Both the position numbers and the translations under genes were made by a program. The notes beneath the pieces are model-generated. The model saw nothing but the letters and a program-made list of their open reading frames with translations. It had not been told where the DNA came from and did not search any database. A stretch of 64,000 bases of DNA from Glandiceps talaboti (lineage: Eukaryota > Hemichordata > Enteropneusta > Spengelidae): contig NC_135550.1 in assembly GCF_964340395.1 (NCBI RefSeq), forward strand, positions 28,939,176-29,003,175. The letters run 5' to 3'. This document shows positions 1-15,400 of this stretch, in pieces. The first letter of the stretch is position 1. The number at the start of each line of letters is the position of its first letter.

Positions 1-234
1 GGAACGTGCAAACTTCTACGTCGCTATGTCACAAAGATCAGACCAATAGTAGTCTGGGATCATAGTATTTTTTTATCAAATGTCTAACGTGTCAAAGTCC
101 TCTGTGACACCCAACATTCAATATTTTGTGACGAAATAAGCACAGTTTATCACTTCGATTGAAAGGTCGCATATATCACGTCTGTGGGGAGACAGTCTGA
201 GGTGTAACACAACCAATTGGAGATTTAGATCTAC

Positions 235-295
235 TGTACACGACATCAACACGTGTTTCTTAGTCATGTACATGACATCAACACGTGTTTCTTTA
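235..295. repeat. two-copy tandem repeat with duplicated CACGTG E-box
   Basis: A unit of about 30 bases is repeated with a 32-base offset (235-262 and 267-295), with one substitution and one added base. Each copy contains ATCAACACGTGTTTCTT, which has the palindromic E-box CACGTG in its centre. The copies are nearly identical, so the duplication looks recent. Nothing nearby shows that it acts as a regulatory site. Confidence 0.7.
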
Positions 296-585
296 ATGGT
301 TTATTCAATCAACCAAAATTATAGTAGGAGAAATGAAGTAGAATTGACCATTAGAGGAATTTTTTGATCGACATACAAACAAAACAGAACTGTGCGGTCT
401 TTAGTTTCTATCAACACCTTTGTCTGAAGAGATACAAGTGATAACCACTATAGGATACGACGTGCAAGACAGTTAGTTGTACGCGTTCGAAAAGAATGTA
501 CGGGACCTTTTTTTCTATTTATTATTTATTTATTTAAAATTTGTTTGGATAATTATGTAAACCTATTTTTCTTATTGTTTTACAG

Positions 586-702
586 TCATTGCGCGCGTCG
601 TTGTTTCGGCGGTGCTTCGAGTCGAAATAAACGTCAAAACGTCAACAATCGCCGTTACTGTCCCCTTTTAAAAAGAGAAGTTTTAACAACTTGAAGTATA
701 AT
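586..702 (+). CDS. possible terminal exon of an unidentified upstream gene
   Basis: A good splice acceptor (pyrimidine-rich tract then TTTTACAG, ending at 585) is followed by a patch clearly richer in CpG than its surroundings. One frame stays open to a TAA in the stretch CCCCTTTTAA, giving a 3' end rich in Val, Thr and Ile. A second frame is open to a TGA at about 700 and is rich in Arg and Asn. I recognise neither peptide, and no upstream exon of the same gene is visible in the window. It could equally be a chance CpG-rich patch. Confidence 0.15.
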
Positions 703-2561
703 TACTTGTCTATGTAGATATTCATTACGTAAGGCTATCAATACGCTTATATTATCTGAATCGTACACTTTTTTTTACATGCGAATGAAACGAGACTTAG
801 AAGTTAAAATCAATTTTAATAATTCATGGGAAATTTTGCGCGGCTTGATAAAAATGTCTATTTATGAAAATAAATATTAGTTATGTCATATTTGTCACAA
901 TTGTAATAATTCAGTTCTTATTTCGTCATCCTCATTATTACTGGATAATTTGTCTACTATAGTGTTAGGACAAATTGCAGGAGAAATTTATATCTTGATA
1001 AGGCTTGGTAACCATTCGTTATTATAGTATTACACAAATACTAAGTATGATATAGCAGAGTATAGTTGGATTGTCAATAAAGTTTCAACCTTTTGGTGTA
1101 CGCCCCCAACGATATTGCTGGAAAATAAAGGTCCTTGCCCCTCTTTCGGTGAGGGCGTATTTTTGTATGGATTTGAAAAATGTCTGCCAACTTTAATTAC
1201 TTACTTTCAGGGTAATTAAATAATTTTTCACATTTTCTAAGTAATGGCTGTGATGGCGAGATAGCAGAGTAAGAGTAACAGTATATTTAGAAGTGGGATA
1301 ATTTCGTACAGCGATGTTATACCATTGAATTTTTTACAAACAAATACTGGACAAACAACACTAAAAAAACTAATAAAAATATAAGGAAATCTTTGATAAA
1401 AAAATAAATCAAAGGTGATATGTGTATGGAGTGTACTGGGGCAATGATGATTGCCTATGGTTCTCTGAGGTTTGCATGTAAATTTCAACGCACGAGAAAC
1501 GAATACGACTGTGTACATTTCACGCCCAAATTTTATACCCTGAACGTCGTTTGGCGATCAAAATCATACACTGTACCTGTTTAATAGTAAATAACCCATC
1601 ACTCCATTAACATTTATTATATTTATTTATTAGCGGAATAGAAATACATTGACTCACAAATAAAAATGTACCTCTCCAACATATGATTTCTTTAATTCCT
1701 TCACCGTTCGTTGTACATGTATATGTAGTCTACATAACTTGTCCAATACATATTGTCTCAATTATATATGTGTGCAAAAATGGACACTTTATAATCATTG
1801 AGTATGACAAGTGAATTGAAGGAAAATAAATGTTGAAGTGTTCTAAACCACGAATAACTGAGTGACTTGTTTAAATAGTCCATGTGTCATGTGACATCAT
1901 GGTGTAAAGTAAGTGAATTAGTTGTGTCACGTGACAGCATGAATGGAATCTCATCAGAGGTAATATTATTGATACTACTGGTTTGCCAATTAATTTCAGG
2001 ATCCATTACGGACCCGAGGTTAGTTCCCAATTTATTTAAGGAAGTTATTTAAGGAATTTGGGATAGTGTTATCATCCTTTTGAGAAGGATACGGATATTG
2101 TTTAGCACCGGTCTCCGTTGTTGTTTTAAAAACCCAATATTGTTCACAACACTCCGAATGTTTTTTTCTTCTAATAACATCACAAGACAGATGGGAGATA
2201 ACTGACCCTTTGGACACCAGAAGACATTGCTTTGTACAAGGAAAGTGAACAATCCCATGGAATTCTCTGCCTAATTATACTTGTTGGCCAATGAAATTTG
2301 GAATGGTATTACACATATCATTCAATTCATCATACCTGCAACGTTATGTTACGGAAGTTTAAAATAAATGTGTTATAGTAGATTTTATAAAAACTTGATT
2401 AACATATTGAAATAGACTGAAAATAATACAGTTAAAAGTGTTAAAATTGAGACAGTCAAACGCTGAGCGCCAGATTTGGCTTTAACGAAATCTGTTGTTT
2501 TTGATTCTTGATTTATAGTTCAATTTGGAGTAAAAAAAACAAGATTTTAGTCAGAAATAGC

Positions 2562-6212
<3,651 letters not shown>

Positions 6213-6632
6213 GAAGTGGGTCGAGATAACTACTGCGCATCATAGAAGTTCTACGCTGATGTATATCATATGTAACTTTAAAAATAATCAGATTTTGATA
6301 GATATGGGTTGTTTGTGGCGTCCTTTAGAAATCTGATTTGATTTTTCTGTTAGGTAACGGTTGGCCATGGCGAAGCTAACAGAAGCGGATAAATAGATAA
6401 TACAGAATAGCTGTTCTGTTCAGCAACAGCACCCCTAAGTCGGGATCATGTTACATAAATTCGTTTCTCGAAAGTTCACGTGTAGAAAATCATGGAAGGA
6501 AAAGAAGCGATGGTAAAAAAGAGGCAGAGGGACAGGTCCAAGAAAAAAAAGTTCACTCATCAGTGTCCTGTCGAGTTTAAGATTTTTATTCGCTGAAACA
6601 GTCGGTGCATTTTGTGAAATGTTGCAGTGCAT

Positions 6633-6655
6633 GGGGGGGGGGGGGGGGGGGGGGG
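6633..6655. repeat. homopolymeric G tract
   Basis: About 23 consecutive G on the plus strand, upstream of the minus-strand GH1 gene. The exact length may be unreliable in assembly. Shorter G runs of the same kind occur near 3591, 11011 and 40627. Confidence 0.9.
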
Positions 6656-6859
6656 CATGTACGTAAATCAACTTTCACTTTACCCTTTTCATCGGCAATA
6701 AAACTAAACTAAAAACCGTGTCAACATAGTCTCTTAACATTTGTTTCGCTTTTTCAAAAGATTTGAGAAAATCGACTAGTTGTCTGACATGTACTACTAA
6801 GCGAGGGATAGATAAGTATAAAGTACAGTCGTTGGCGGCGCTCGACAGGTGTATGACCC

Positions 6860-6927
6860 ATAAATGTAATAAAAACTATAAATGTAATACTAACCATAAA
6901 TGTAATAACATTTAACTATAAATGTAA
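6860..6927. repeat. four-copy short tandem repeat, core ATAAATGTAA
   Basis: The decamer ATAAATGTAA occurs four times, at 6860, 6878, 6896 and 6918, embedded in similar units of about 18-22 bases such as AACTATAAATGTAAT. It lies midway between two divergent genes. It is a small AT-rich tandem array, and a regulatory role is only a guess. Confidence 0.7.
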
Positions 6928-7429
6928 CAAAGGTGGAGGGCGATCAGTAGAAGTAAATCATAAATAATTAATAAGGTAGTCATAGTAAAACTGGTTTATT
7001 AAAACCAAGTTAAGATTAATTTAGAAAAAAAAACACACCAGTTGTTCAAATCATTACTTTTGCATGGTACCTTGTAGGTAAAATATATTTTTGAAAAGGA
7101 AAAAAAAAGAAAAAGAAAAAAGAAAGAAAGAAAACAACAGACAAAAAAAAATTTGTAAAAAAAAAGTGAACAGTAAACAAAAACAAATATTTGTAAACAA
7201 ATATGGCCAATTCCAAGCCCCTGTGCTCACACCACAAACACACCACAAACAACAACTGATTCACGTCATGGCTATCAGCAGTAATTTGACTGCTATGATC
7301 TCGTGATAAGCTTATTACAGTACAATACAATGGTGGCAGTGGTGGGATCTGTCAGGTTTGGAATATGTGACACAGGTGACAGCGGTGTGATGCCACAATC
7401 ACACAATAATGCAACGTTAGATAATACGA

Positions 7430-7565
7430 TGAAAGTAAAATGTGACCCTCCATTAATTCCATTTTCTAAAATATGACCCTCCCCGAGAACCGATTTGTAA
7501 AATATGACCCCTCCCATTCTCCGCACCTTGTGTAATACATTCTTTTCACACCCTTTCACGCAAAC
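7430..7565. repeat. degraded dispersed repeat with repeated TGACCCTCC motifs
   Basis: Three spaced motifs of the form AAATATGACCCTCC or AAATGTGACCCTCC occur within about 80 bases. The style, G/C-rich blocks with AAAATATGACC, resembles the inner part of the Harbinger-like element at 2959-3750, which contains TTGACCAAAATATC. No matching terminal inverted repeat was found, so this is at most a fragment. Confidence 0.3.
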
Positions 7566-7748
7566 TTTATCATAGGCTACATATATGCGATAGTGCATGA
7601 AATAATGTGCATTCAAAAATGTTCATTTCTTGATCGCGCGATGAGATACGAAATACTGTTTGCTATTAAACGATGCTGGTTATCCCCCGTCATCATCATC
7701 GTCGCAAACCATGTATCCCATCATACACTGCATTTCCCACCAAACATT

Positions 7749-7760
7749 CAAGATGGCTGC
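7749..7760 (+). promoter_or_regulatory. TISU/YY1-like start context of VCPKMT
   Basis: The start codon sits in CAAGATGGCTGC, one mismatch from the TISU consensus (S-A-A-S-ATGGCGGC), which also matches the YY1 core AAGATGGC. In other animals TISU marks TATA-less housekeeping genes with very short 5' leaders. It supports choosing the ATG at 7753 rather than the in-frame upstream codon at 7660. Confidence 0.5.
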
Positions 7761-10693
7761 GCCCATGGGAGACATGGCTGGGTTGTTTGTACGGGAATTT
7801 GAATTGAAAAACTCGGTTGTTTTACAGATTAATCAATGCGAAGTTGGTGACGTGGGATGCGTTGTTTGGGACGCAGCTCTAGTATTTGCCTCATACATTC
7901 AAACTCAGGATTTCGCGAAAAGTTATGGAAAGTTGCCCGGAAAAAGAGTGGTTGAGCTTGGAGCAGGAACAGGAATAGTAGGCCTGACATCGGCTGTGCT
8001 AGGGTAATCATGAAAGCGTATTTTATTATCGTTTGTGGAGGGTCTATGCTTGAATGTAATATGCGAAAATTACTTTAGATGGCAGCAGGGATGCTGGGCG
8101 TTGTGTGAGCTCTGTATTTCGTATCAAATTCAAAGGGACATGGAACACGGAGTTTATTCCGAATATTCGTTGTTAGTTCGCCTACGTATTTTCCAAATGT
8201 CTCGATCCTTTATCATTTTCAGTAGTTACACGCTTTTCATAATCTCGCCACTATCTTTAATCACTGCATGGATCCTACTGCGAAAAATAGATGTGGTTTA
8301 TCCAAGTAATTCAACAATTTACACCAGTATAATATCTGTTCTATCGATTTTGTCGAATTACTGAAATAGTGTAATCTAATCAGTAATCTCATATAAAAAT
8401 ATGACCATTTTGTATATCATGCTTGTATTAGATGTTAACATGTGTACTTATTCATACACAGATGGTTGAATGAATCACAGTACGGAGCCCAGAAACAGTG
8501 ATTAAAATAAACAAAATTTCCTCAAAAGTATGCATGAACAAATGAAACTACAATAAAAACAGTAGTAAATATCTACCTTATAATTATTTGTGCCTGTAGA
8601 TATGGGCCTGCATACTAAATGACATTGCTCATCGCACTTAATGTATAATGACGTATTTCCTTCAAAATTTTCACATGATACGTGAGCACATGGTATAATG
8701 GTTGTTTCCTAAGCCTACTGACTGTAACCGTGAAGAAATGTAAACTTACATCATGTATGTGATATACACATGTAATTATTACAATGAGTACTCATACATG
8801 TAATCCCTGTTATTACAGGGCAGGTGTGGTGTTGACTGACTTGGAGGAATTTGTACCATTGATGAAAATGAATATCAAAACAAATGAACAGCACTTCCAG
8901 GGATCAGCTGAAGCAAAGTCTTTGAAATGGTATGTTTACAGAGAATAACTTGTTCATAGAGTTAGTTGAAGAACCTTTTTAATGCTACGCAAAAAAAAAA
9001 ATTCATGGCAATCAAATATAACAGCATATTGTTTCTAACTATGAATTAACGTTATTCCATCTCTTTGAAGATAAGTGTGCAATGAGTACTCGTACCCTGT
9101 AACCTGTTTCAGTGAAGTTTGAAGTACACATAATGTGGTTCAGGTCTTATTCTGGCATTCACAGGACATGAATGGTTAACATATAAGATTGCCCATATTA
9201 GTTTTAATTGGTAGTTTATTCAAGTTTCTGTCAATTCTAGGGGAGACAATATTGATGACACCATGATCCAAGGCCCAGACTTTGTATTCATATCAGACTG
9301 CATATACTATGGGGAGGTAAGACATTATGTAAATTAAAATTCAGGCTTTAGTTTCTAGAAGTACAAAAAACACAAAATTTTGTATTAAAGGATATATGAA
9401 AAATGTTTTGTTTGTCTAGAAACAAATATGAAATGATTTATAAGTGATTTTGTTTAATTCTTTCTTTTCAACTTATGTAATGCATTTGTTTTTCATCAAA
9501 TCCGAAGTATCAATTTTTTGCGAACTAAGACTATTCTCAGGTAGATGTTTCTTTTGCCATCTGAGACTGGCAAACTGAGACTGATCTCAGATGACTATTT
9601 TTTGCAAACTGAGACTCTCAGTTCATGGTCTCACTTTAATGTTTTAGATACTCTTACATACCACCAAATCCATGCTTTGCTTTGTGAACATATAGCCTGT
9701 CTGTGTTGCTGGATCTGTGATGGCTGGGTTCTTGCTAGCCTGTCTACGCCACTCACTGGATCTGTGATGGCTGGGTTTTTGCTAGCCTGTCTATGGAACT
9801 CACTGGATCTGTGATGCCACTGAGCTCATTCTCGAAATGAGTGAAGGAGAGCAACAGATCCATGTAGACAGTCCGGCAAACATATCCCAAGCCCATTTAT
9901 CTTGAAGGGTTATCATTGTTAGAATCAATAATTAATTCATGGAATTACATAAGTTATACTGAAATTAACCACTTACTTTTCCAGTCTCTTGGACCACTAG
10001 TAGAGACCATTTCATATCTGAGTGGTAAACAAACCAATGTGATTATGTCGTATGAAAAAAGGACCACAGGAAATAAACCAGAACTGGAGAGGAAGTTCTT
10101 TCAGGTGGGTGCTATTAAACTTATAAAACTTTTCATATGTTTATCAAAATCAATACTATTCAAGGTTTTATAAATCACCTTTCAAAAGAAAATGACTGTG
10201 TCTATGATCAAAATGTATTCATATACATATTCATATATTGCTATATGTAGAATGTTTACCAAACTTTCTTGTTCACATTTCTCTTTTGAATTACATAAAT
10301 TGTCTCAATCTTACTAAAGTTCCCATTCAACAACCCAAGTTTTGATCTCCAATTATCATTTAGATTAAATACCATTTTAACATGTATGTGTATGCATTAA
10401 AAGTATCACTGTAAACACAAATAACATATGTGCAATCCTGTTGTCTGCTCCCAAAGAGATAATACCATCACTGATATTACATTTAGCAGCATGAAATTTA
10501 GAATTATGACATTAGACATAAAGTTATTAGCTAACAAAGATATATACTTGAAAATTTTGTTCAAACAATCCTCCTCTTCTATTTTTCCCAGTTAATAGAA
10601 AAAGATTTCACAGTTCACCCAATTGGACTGGAAAGACAGGATGAAGTCTACAGGAGTGAAGATATTCATCTTATTCACTTTGCTAAAAGGTGA
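7753..10693 (+). CDS. VCPKMT: VCP-lysine methyltransferase (METTL21D family)
   Basis: A seven-beta-strand, SAM-dependent methyltransferase. Its mammalian orthologue trimethylates a lysine of the AAA ATPase VCP/p97. Exons: 7753-8003, 8819-8929, 9241-9316, 9985-10104, 10592-10693. All junctions have GT/AG and join in frame to 219 residues, against 229 in human as I recall. Recognised landmarks: GCVVWDAALV (35-44), SAM-binding motif VVELGAGTGIVGL (66-78), LTDLEEFVPLMKMNI encoded by exon 2, the DxxY-type motif SDCIYY (139-144) typical of METTL21 enzymes, SYEKRT in exon 4, and a C-terminus YRSEDIHLIHFAKR close to the human ending. The ORF is open upstream of 7753 but those codons do not resemble the family. 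Candidate AATAAA signals lie at 11131 and 11573. Confidence 0.93.
9694..9817. repeat. three-copy tandem repeat in VCPKMT intron 3
   Basis: Copies begin with AGCCTGTCT at 9694, 9737 and 9784 (periods 43 and 47). Each contains CTGGATCTGTGATG, and the first two continue GCTGGGTT. Just upstream (9520-9625) lies a second cluster of imperfect units of the type AACTGAGACT...CTCAG, with internal inverted symmetry. Both lie in the intron between 9317 and 9984 and add no coding sequence. The 89-residue frame across it is chance. Confidence 0.75.
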
Positions 10694-11968
10694 CCAAAGG
10701 GTCCCTAGATATTTTGTTAGCCAGTGACACACACCATTACTTATTACTGCCATTCAACAGATTTCAGCCTCCATGGTGTATCTATTGAAATGTTACATAT
10801 CTGGCTATGTTGTTGAGACCACATAGATCTACCAGGATTAACTTTTAATGATACAAAACTAAATTCCTAGTAAATGTGTAATGCTTTCAGAGTATTAAGC
10901 AGCTGTGCAATAAGTACTTTACACTCATTATGTTTCAGTTATCAATCATAACTTATGATGTACTTTTGTATTGAAAGTAGATGGCTAGAAAGAAGAGGGA
11001 AAAAGATGTGAGGGGGGGGGGGAGTCTGGGGAAGAGGTGTAGAGGAATGGGGAGAAAGATATGTCAGAGGATAAGAAGTGTAATTTTTTAAAAACAAAAC
11101 TTGCTTATTAAAATACAAAACTGAAATTGAAATAAAGATAAGTTTTGTATGCTTTCCACATTCTGGTAGGTATTGACACAAACAGTTTTACTATGCATGT
11201 TGCAGCACTGACAAATGTTATCACATTCATTGTAAAGATGAAATTATATGTTATTCCCATTTCTCATAGTATGTGATATACATGTACTGTTTCCTGTAGA
11301 TATATGTATATAGGTACAATACTTGATCTTTAACATTGTGACATTAGTATATCTTTAGTGTATATACTGAAATGATTTTGGGTCAACGGGGGATATTGAA
11401 TGTCATCAGATGTGATTTACAATGAAAAAGATCTGGAATGATCTCAATACAGTAAGATTCAAATACACTGACTGCACAAATAGCATATCCACTTCTCATG
11501 AAATTAATGTTGAAAGTACATGTATGCCAGTTTTTACCAATTAGTCAATGTACATGAGATACTATTTTTTTAAATAAAATTTGTTTTACAGTAAACTCTT
11601 CTTCTGTTCTTCTTTAAGTAGTAATATTACATCTCATTAGGATGCCTAGCAGTAACATTCCCTTGTGGGTATGATTTCAGTATCACTTGTGTTTTGGAAA
11701 CACTCTGGAAGAGGTGACATCCCTCTGAAAGGGGATTCCCAATTTTCAGGTTGATTTCTATATTTAATGAAGATGGCCCACTATATTTCTTGTATGGGCA
11801 AGATTTGCCAATTGTAGGTTTCCGTTTCATTTGACATGGCAAAGGTCTTGAAGTCAAGTTTTCTGTTGCGTCACAATGGAAAGTCAAAACAAATTAGAAA
11901 GTAAAGATTGCAAAAAATCAACTAGCTATGTATGAACTCAGACAAACAACTGAGGTATATATAGAATG

Positions 11969-12041
11969 TGTCCTGCTTGCATACGGAGTAAGTCGTCCTT
12001 TCCTTCTCTGAAACGCGTGCACCGTCTGCAAGAAGGACTAA
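11969..12041. mobile_element. small TIR element, copy 1 (MITE), upstream of GH1 gene 2
   Basis: About 73 bp. The left end TCCTGCTTGCATACGG is inverted at the right end, CCGTCTGCAAGAAGGACTA. The element matches in reverse orientation the copy inside the intron of GH1 gene 3 (21335-21432), for example TTGCATACGGAGTAAGT and GTGCACCGTCTGCAAG. Flanks ATATAGAATG and ATACAGAATG, differing at one base, look like a 10-bp target duplication. There is no coding capacity. Confidence 0.6.
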
Positions 12042-12229
12042 ATACAGAATGAGAACACAGTGTGGAAGCTTTGGTTTGAAATCATTGACAGTGTCAGTGA
12101 GCCATTTAAACGTCGGAAAGGTGAGATACAGTCAGTCAGGTTTAAATGACAATACAAAGTTACCTATGAACTCATAAACTATCGAGACTGTTGTTTGATG
12201 TATTCAAAATAGTTCACACACTAGAAAAT

Positions 12230-12243
12230 GTGTGTCAGCTGTG
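12230..12243 (+). promoter_or_regulatory. GTGTGTCAGCTGTG box upstream of GH1 gene 2
   Basis: The 14-mer GTGTGTCAGCTGTG, centred on the E-box CAGCTG, lies 189 bases before the ATG of GH1 gene 2. The identical 14-mer lies 155 bases before the ATG of GH1 gene 3 (19429-19442). Conservation in sequence and rough position suggests a shared bHLH-type control site or a relic of the duplicated promoter. Confidence 0.4.
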
Positions 12244-12418
12244 TAGAGGATTATGATGTTCGCTTGCAATGAAGCTGGTGACACACAATCGAACTCGTGC
12301 TGGAATCACAAATCTGCGTACATGAAATCTGCCACGCGTCACCACTCCATTCTCCAGCCTTACACCATCTCGTTTGTCAAGTCCTATTTTCGGAACAGTA
12401 AAACAACATCCGGGTACA

Positions 12419-15400
12419 ATGGCCGAATCTGGGGATTTATCCAACACTCCATGGTCCGTTAATACCATACAAGACTCCATCATGTCGACAAAGACACGTC
12501 TGTTTGCTGTCCACATCCCGATGGCCAAGCAACGATGTCAAAACATGATGGCGACGGTGAAGGACTTTTTCCAGGGTTGTGTTGGCCAAACAGGACATTA
12601 TTACGATTGTGGCATGTCTAAGTTACGATTGTGGCTGGGAGATGTATGTATGTCAACTACATCTAGACGATTTCGTCAATATTGTCGGATGACACTTTCA
12701 CCATCACATCTTTTGTTGATTTTTGCCATATTAACCATCATCTATATCCTGGCAACGCGCTCATCGACGGAGCACAGATATAGCATTCAATATTTGCCAA
12801 TGGATCGCAGTGGTTTCTACGTTTACCCCGGCATCTTTCACAATCCGGAGAGAGACGCTTTTCTTTACGGTAATTTCCCTAGTGATTTCCTATGGGGTGT
12901 GGCTACTTCAGCTCACCAAATAGAAGGGAGTGGTAACGTCTATAGTATATCTGGAAAGGGTCCTAGTATTTGGGACACATTTAGTCGCCAACCTGGAGCA
13001 ATTAGTAATGGAGATAACGCCGATATTGCTTGCGATAGTTACAACAAATGGAAGGAAGATGTTGAACTTTTGAAACTCTTGGGTGTAAAGTTTTATCGGT
13101 TTTCTTTAAGTTGGTCCCGCATCATGCCTGATGGTACCATGGCAACAATCAATGAAGCTGGTATAAAATACTACAATAACTTGATTAATGCTCTTCGGGA
13201 GGCAGGTATTATTCCCATGGTTACGTTGTATCATTGGGATCTGCCACAACCACTCCATGATCGATATGGCGGGTGGGCAGATGAAGCCGTGATTCGCGAT
13301 TTCAATACTTATGCTAGGTTGTGTTTTGAACGGTTTGGCGACCGTGTGAAACATTGGATAACAATAAACGAACCGTGGGTTATCACACAACTTGGGTACG
13401 GAACTGGAGCCCATGCACCCGGGATCATGGAAGACGGAGTGACTACCTATATTGTTGCTCATAATTTGATCAAATCACATGCCAAAGTATGGCACACCTA
13501 TAACGATGAATTCAGGGAACACCAGCATGGTAAAATTGGTATTTCTTTGAATTCCGATTGGTTTGAAGCAGGAGATCCACGTATTGCAGATCGTATGCTG
13601 CAGTTCATGTTAGGATGGTTTGCTCATCCAATCTTTGTAAATGGCGACTACCCAGAAACGATGAAAATTAGAATCGCCGCAATAAGTCGTCATCAGGGTC
13701 TCAATGATTCGAGATTACCCGAGTTCACAAAACCCGAACAAGACTACATCAGAGGAACATCGGATTTCTTCGGCCTCAACCACTACACTACTTTATATGT
13801 AACCGAGAATAACGTTGAAGATTTTGATTTACCACCGAGCTGGGAAAAAGATCACAATTTAGCAAAATGGTATGGGCATAACTGGCCCAGTTCGGGGTCC
13901 AATTGGCTCAAGGTCGTGCCATGGGGTATGAGGAGGTTGTTAGAATGGATAAAGAAGCAATACAATAGTCCAGAAATCATTATCACAGAGAATGGATACT
14001 CCTCATCGAATACATATGATTTGAATGATCTTGATAGAGTCGCCTATTTAATGTCATACATGAACGAAGTTTTGAAAGGTAAGACTTGTATATTACATGG
14101 TTTTGTATATTATTTTATGCTACAATGTTATACTATAATTGGAGTGTTACAGACTGAGTACAGTTATAGATTTATAGTAAAAGTATACTAGACTAGTAGT
14201 ACACTATATATAGTGTAGTGTAGTGTAGTGTAGTGTAGTGTAGTGTGATGTGGTGTAGTGTTTATAAGCTTACTGTTTGGTATTTATGAATTATTTTTAA
14301 AGCACGAAGCGGTTTTTTCTTTATATTCATGTTTCTTAATCATAATATACAAATACGTATGTCAGAAAATAAAAATCACTTTTCCCCATAAATTGCATGC
14401 GGTTTTTGAATAGATTTCTTAATTACAAATCAAACATTGTGACAATAGAGATTATAATCTTCTGTCTAGTAGATGTAACACCTGTCAATGTACGAATAGC
14501 GAAACAAAAAGCTGTTGTAGAACAGAACAAATATTTATAAATGGGAAACATTTAGATGAAAAAAAAGACACGTATATGAGTTGCAGCATTAATTATATGT
14601 TGATTATATTTTTTAAAAGTACCTACAATGACCAACGTCCCATAGTCGTACTCGCTCCTTCCTCATTTTCGTATATTATTGAGAACGTTAAAAAATTACC
14701 AAATCTAGAATAGGTTATTTCTATGTTTGATTGCATTCTTTGAAATCTTAAGTATATGTAAATATATTCGTAAACATAGTGGGTGAAAATTTATAGATTC
14801 TTGATAAGGATATCAGTTGGATATTCGAAGAACCGAAGTTTTATCACAGATACACTTTTGGCAATGAATTTGAATATTTGAATATTGTCACGATATTTAC
14901 ATAAGACTACACAACGTTGGTCGTTTGTTATATTTTGATACCGTCATTTTCATCCCAGGGAATGGATACTTCTCAGCAAATGCAGATACTAGAAGACATG
15001 CAAATATGAATAATACAAACGTAACGTTTCAAAAGGGAAACAAGAAAGCAAAAGTAACCCACAAACATACCAGCGCGTATTACAGTGTAAATTAGTTGTT
15101 TGTTTTTATTTGGTCATAGTTATAGGCAGATTTCAATACACTATCGTGGCGCTCGGTATTCTCATGCAGATTTAGTAATCTACAGTAATCTCAGTATTGT
15201 TATATTAGGAACATTGTCACGGGTATCATTTGTCCTTACTGTATACATTAGGCGAGTAAGACTCAAATTGGGTTATATGTGGTATCACCTTTAACTAAGT
15301 CGTCTGTGTGCTGGCCACTTAAAATGAAATGTTAAAAACTTCTAATTTCGTGCATGTTCTTCGATTGTGATTTCTGGAAATCATTAAATCGTCAAACATG

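Larger units (their letters stand above)
1..2561. other. gene-poor flank upstream of the GH1 cluster
   Basis: AT-rich sequence without a long coding frame. It holds a 32-bp tandem duplication carrying two CACGTG boxes (235-295), a CpG-rich patch that may be the last exon of an upstream plus-strand gene (586-702), and near the right edge the 3' flank of the minus-strand GH1 gene. Reverse-strand AATAAA signals occur here, for example TTTATT at 2031-2036, and one of these could serve that gene. The short open frames at 1237-1518 and 2032-2258 have no recognisable domain and look like chance. Confidence 0.6.
6213..7752. other. divergent intergenic region between GH1 gene 1 and VCPKMT
   Basis: Contains the promoters of both flanking genes. 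Visible contents: a run of about 23 G at 6633-6655; four copies of ATAAATGTAA spaced 18-22 bases apart (6860, 6878, 6896, 6918); an A-rich stretch at 7090-7190; and a degraded repeat at about 7430-7560 with several TGACCCTCC-type motifs. No clear TATA box was found for either gene. The open frames here (for example 7046-7330 and 7293-7616) are low-complexity or repeat-derived. Confidence 0.55.
10694..12418. other. intergenic region: VCPKMT 3' flank and GH1 gene 2 5' flank
   Basis: The left part is the probable 3' UTR of VCPKMT, with AATAAA at 11131-11136 and 11573-11578. The right part holds a small inverted-repeat element (11969-12041) and a GTGTGTCAGCTGTG box at 12230-12243, 176 bases before the GH1 start codon. 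Several ATGs precede the chosen GH1 start (for example at 12253, opening a 69-codon frame), so upstream ORFs are possible. No other gene is supported. Confidence 0.5.

Noticed and set aside
1099-1158. ACGCCC...GGGCGT inverted hexamers
   Set aside because: Too short to call an element.
7660-7752. In-frame upstream extension of VCPKMT with a Ser run
   Set aside because: It does not resemble the family N-terminus, and the TISU-like ATG at 7753 fits better.
13106-13462. 118-codon minus-strand frame opposite GH1 gene 2
   Set aside because: Antisense shadow of a conserved catalytic-domain exon.
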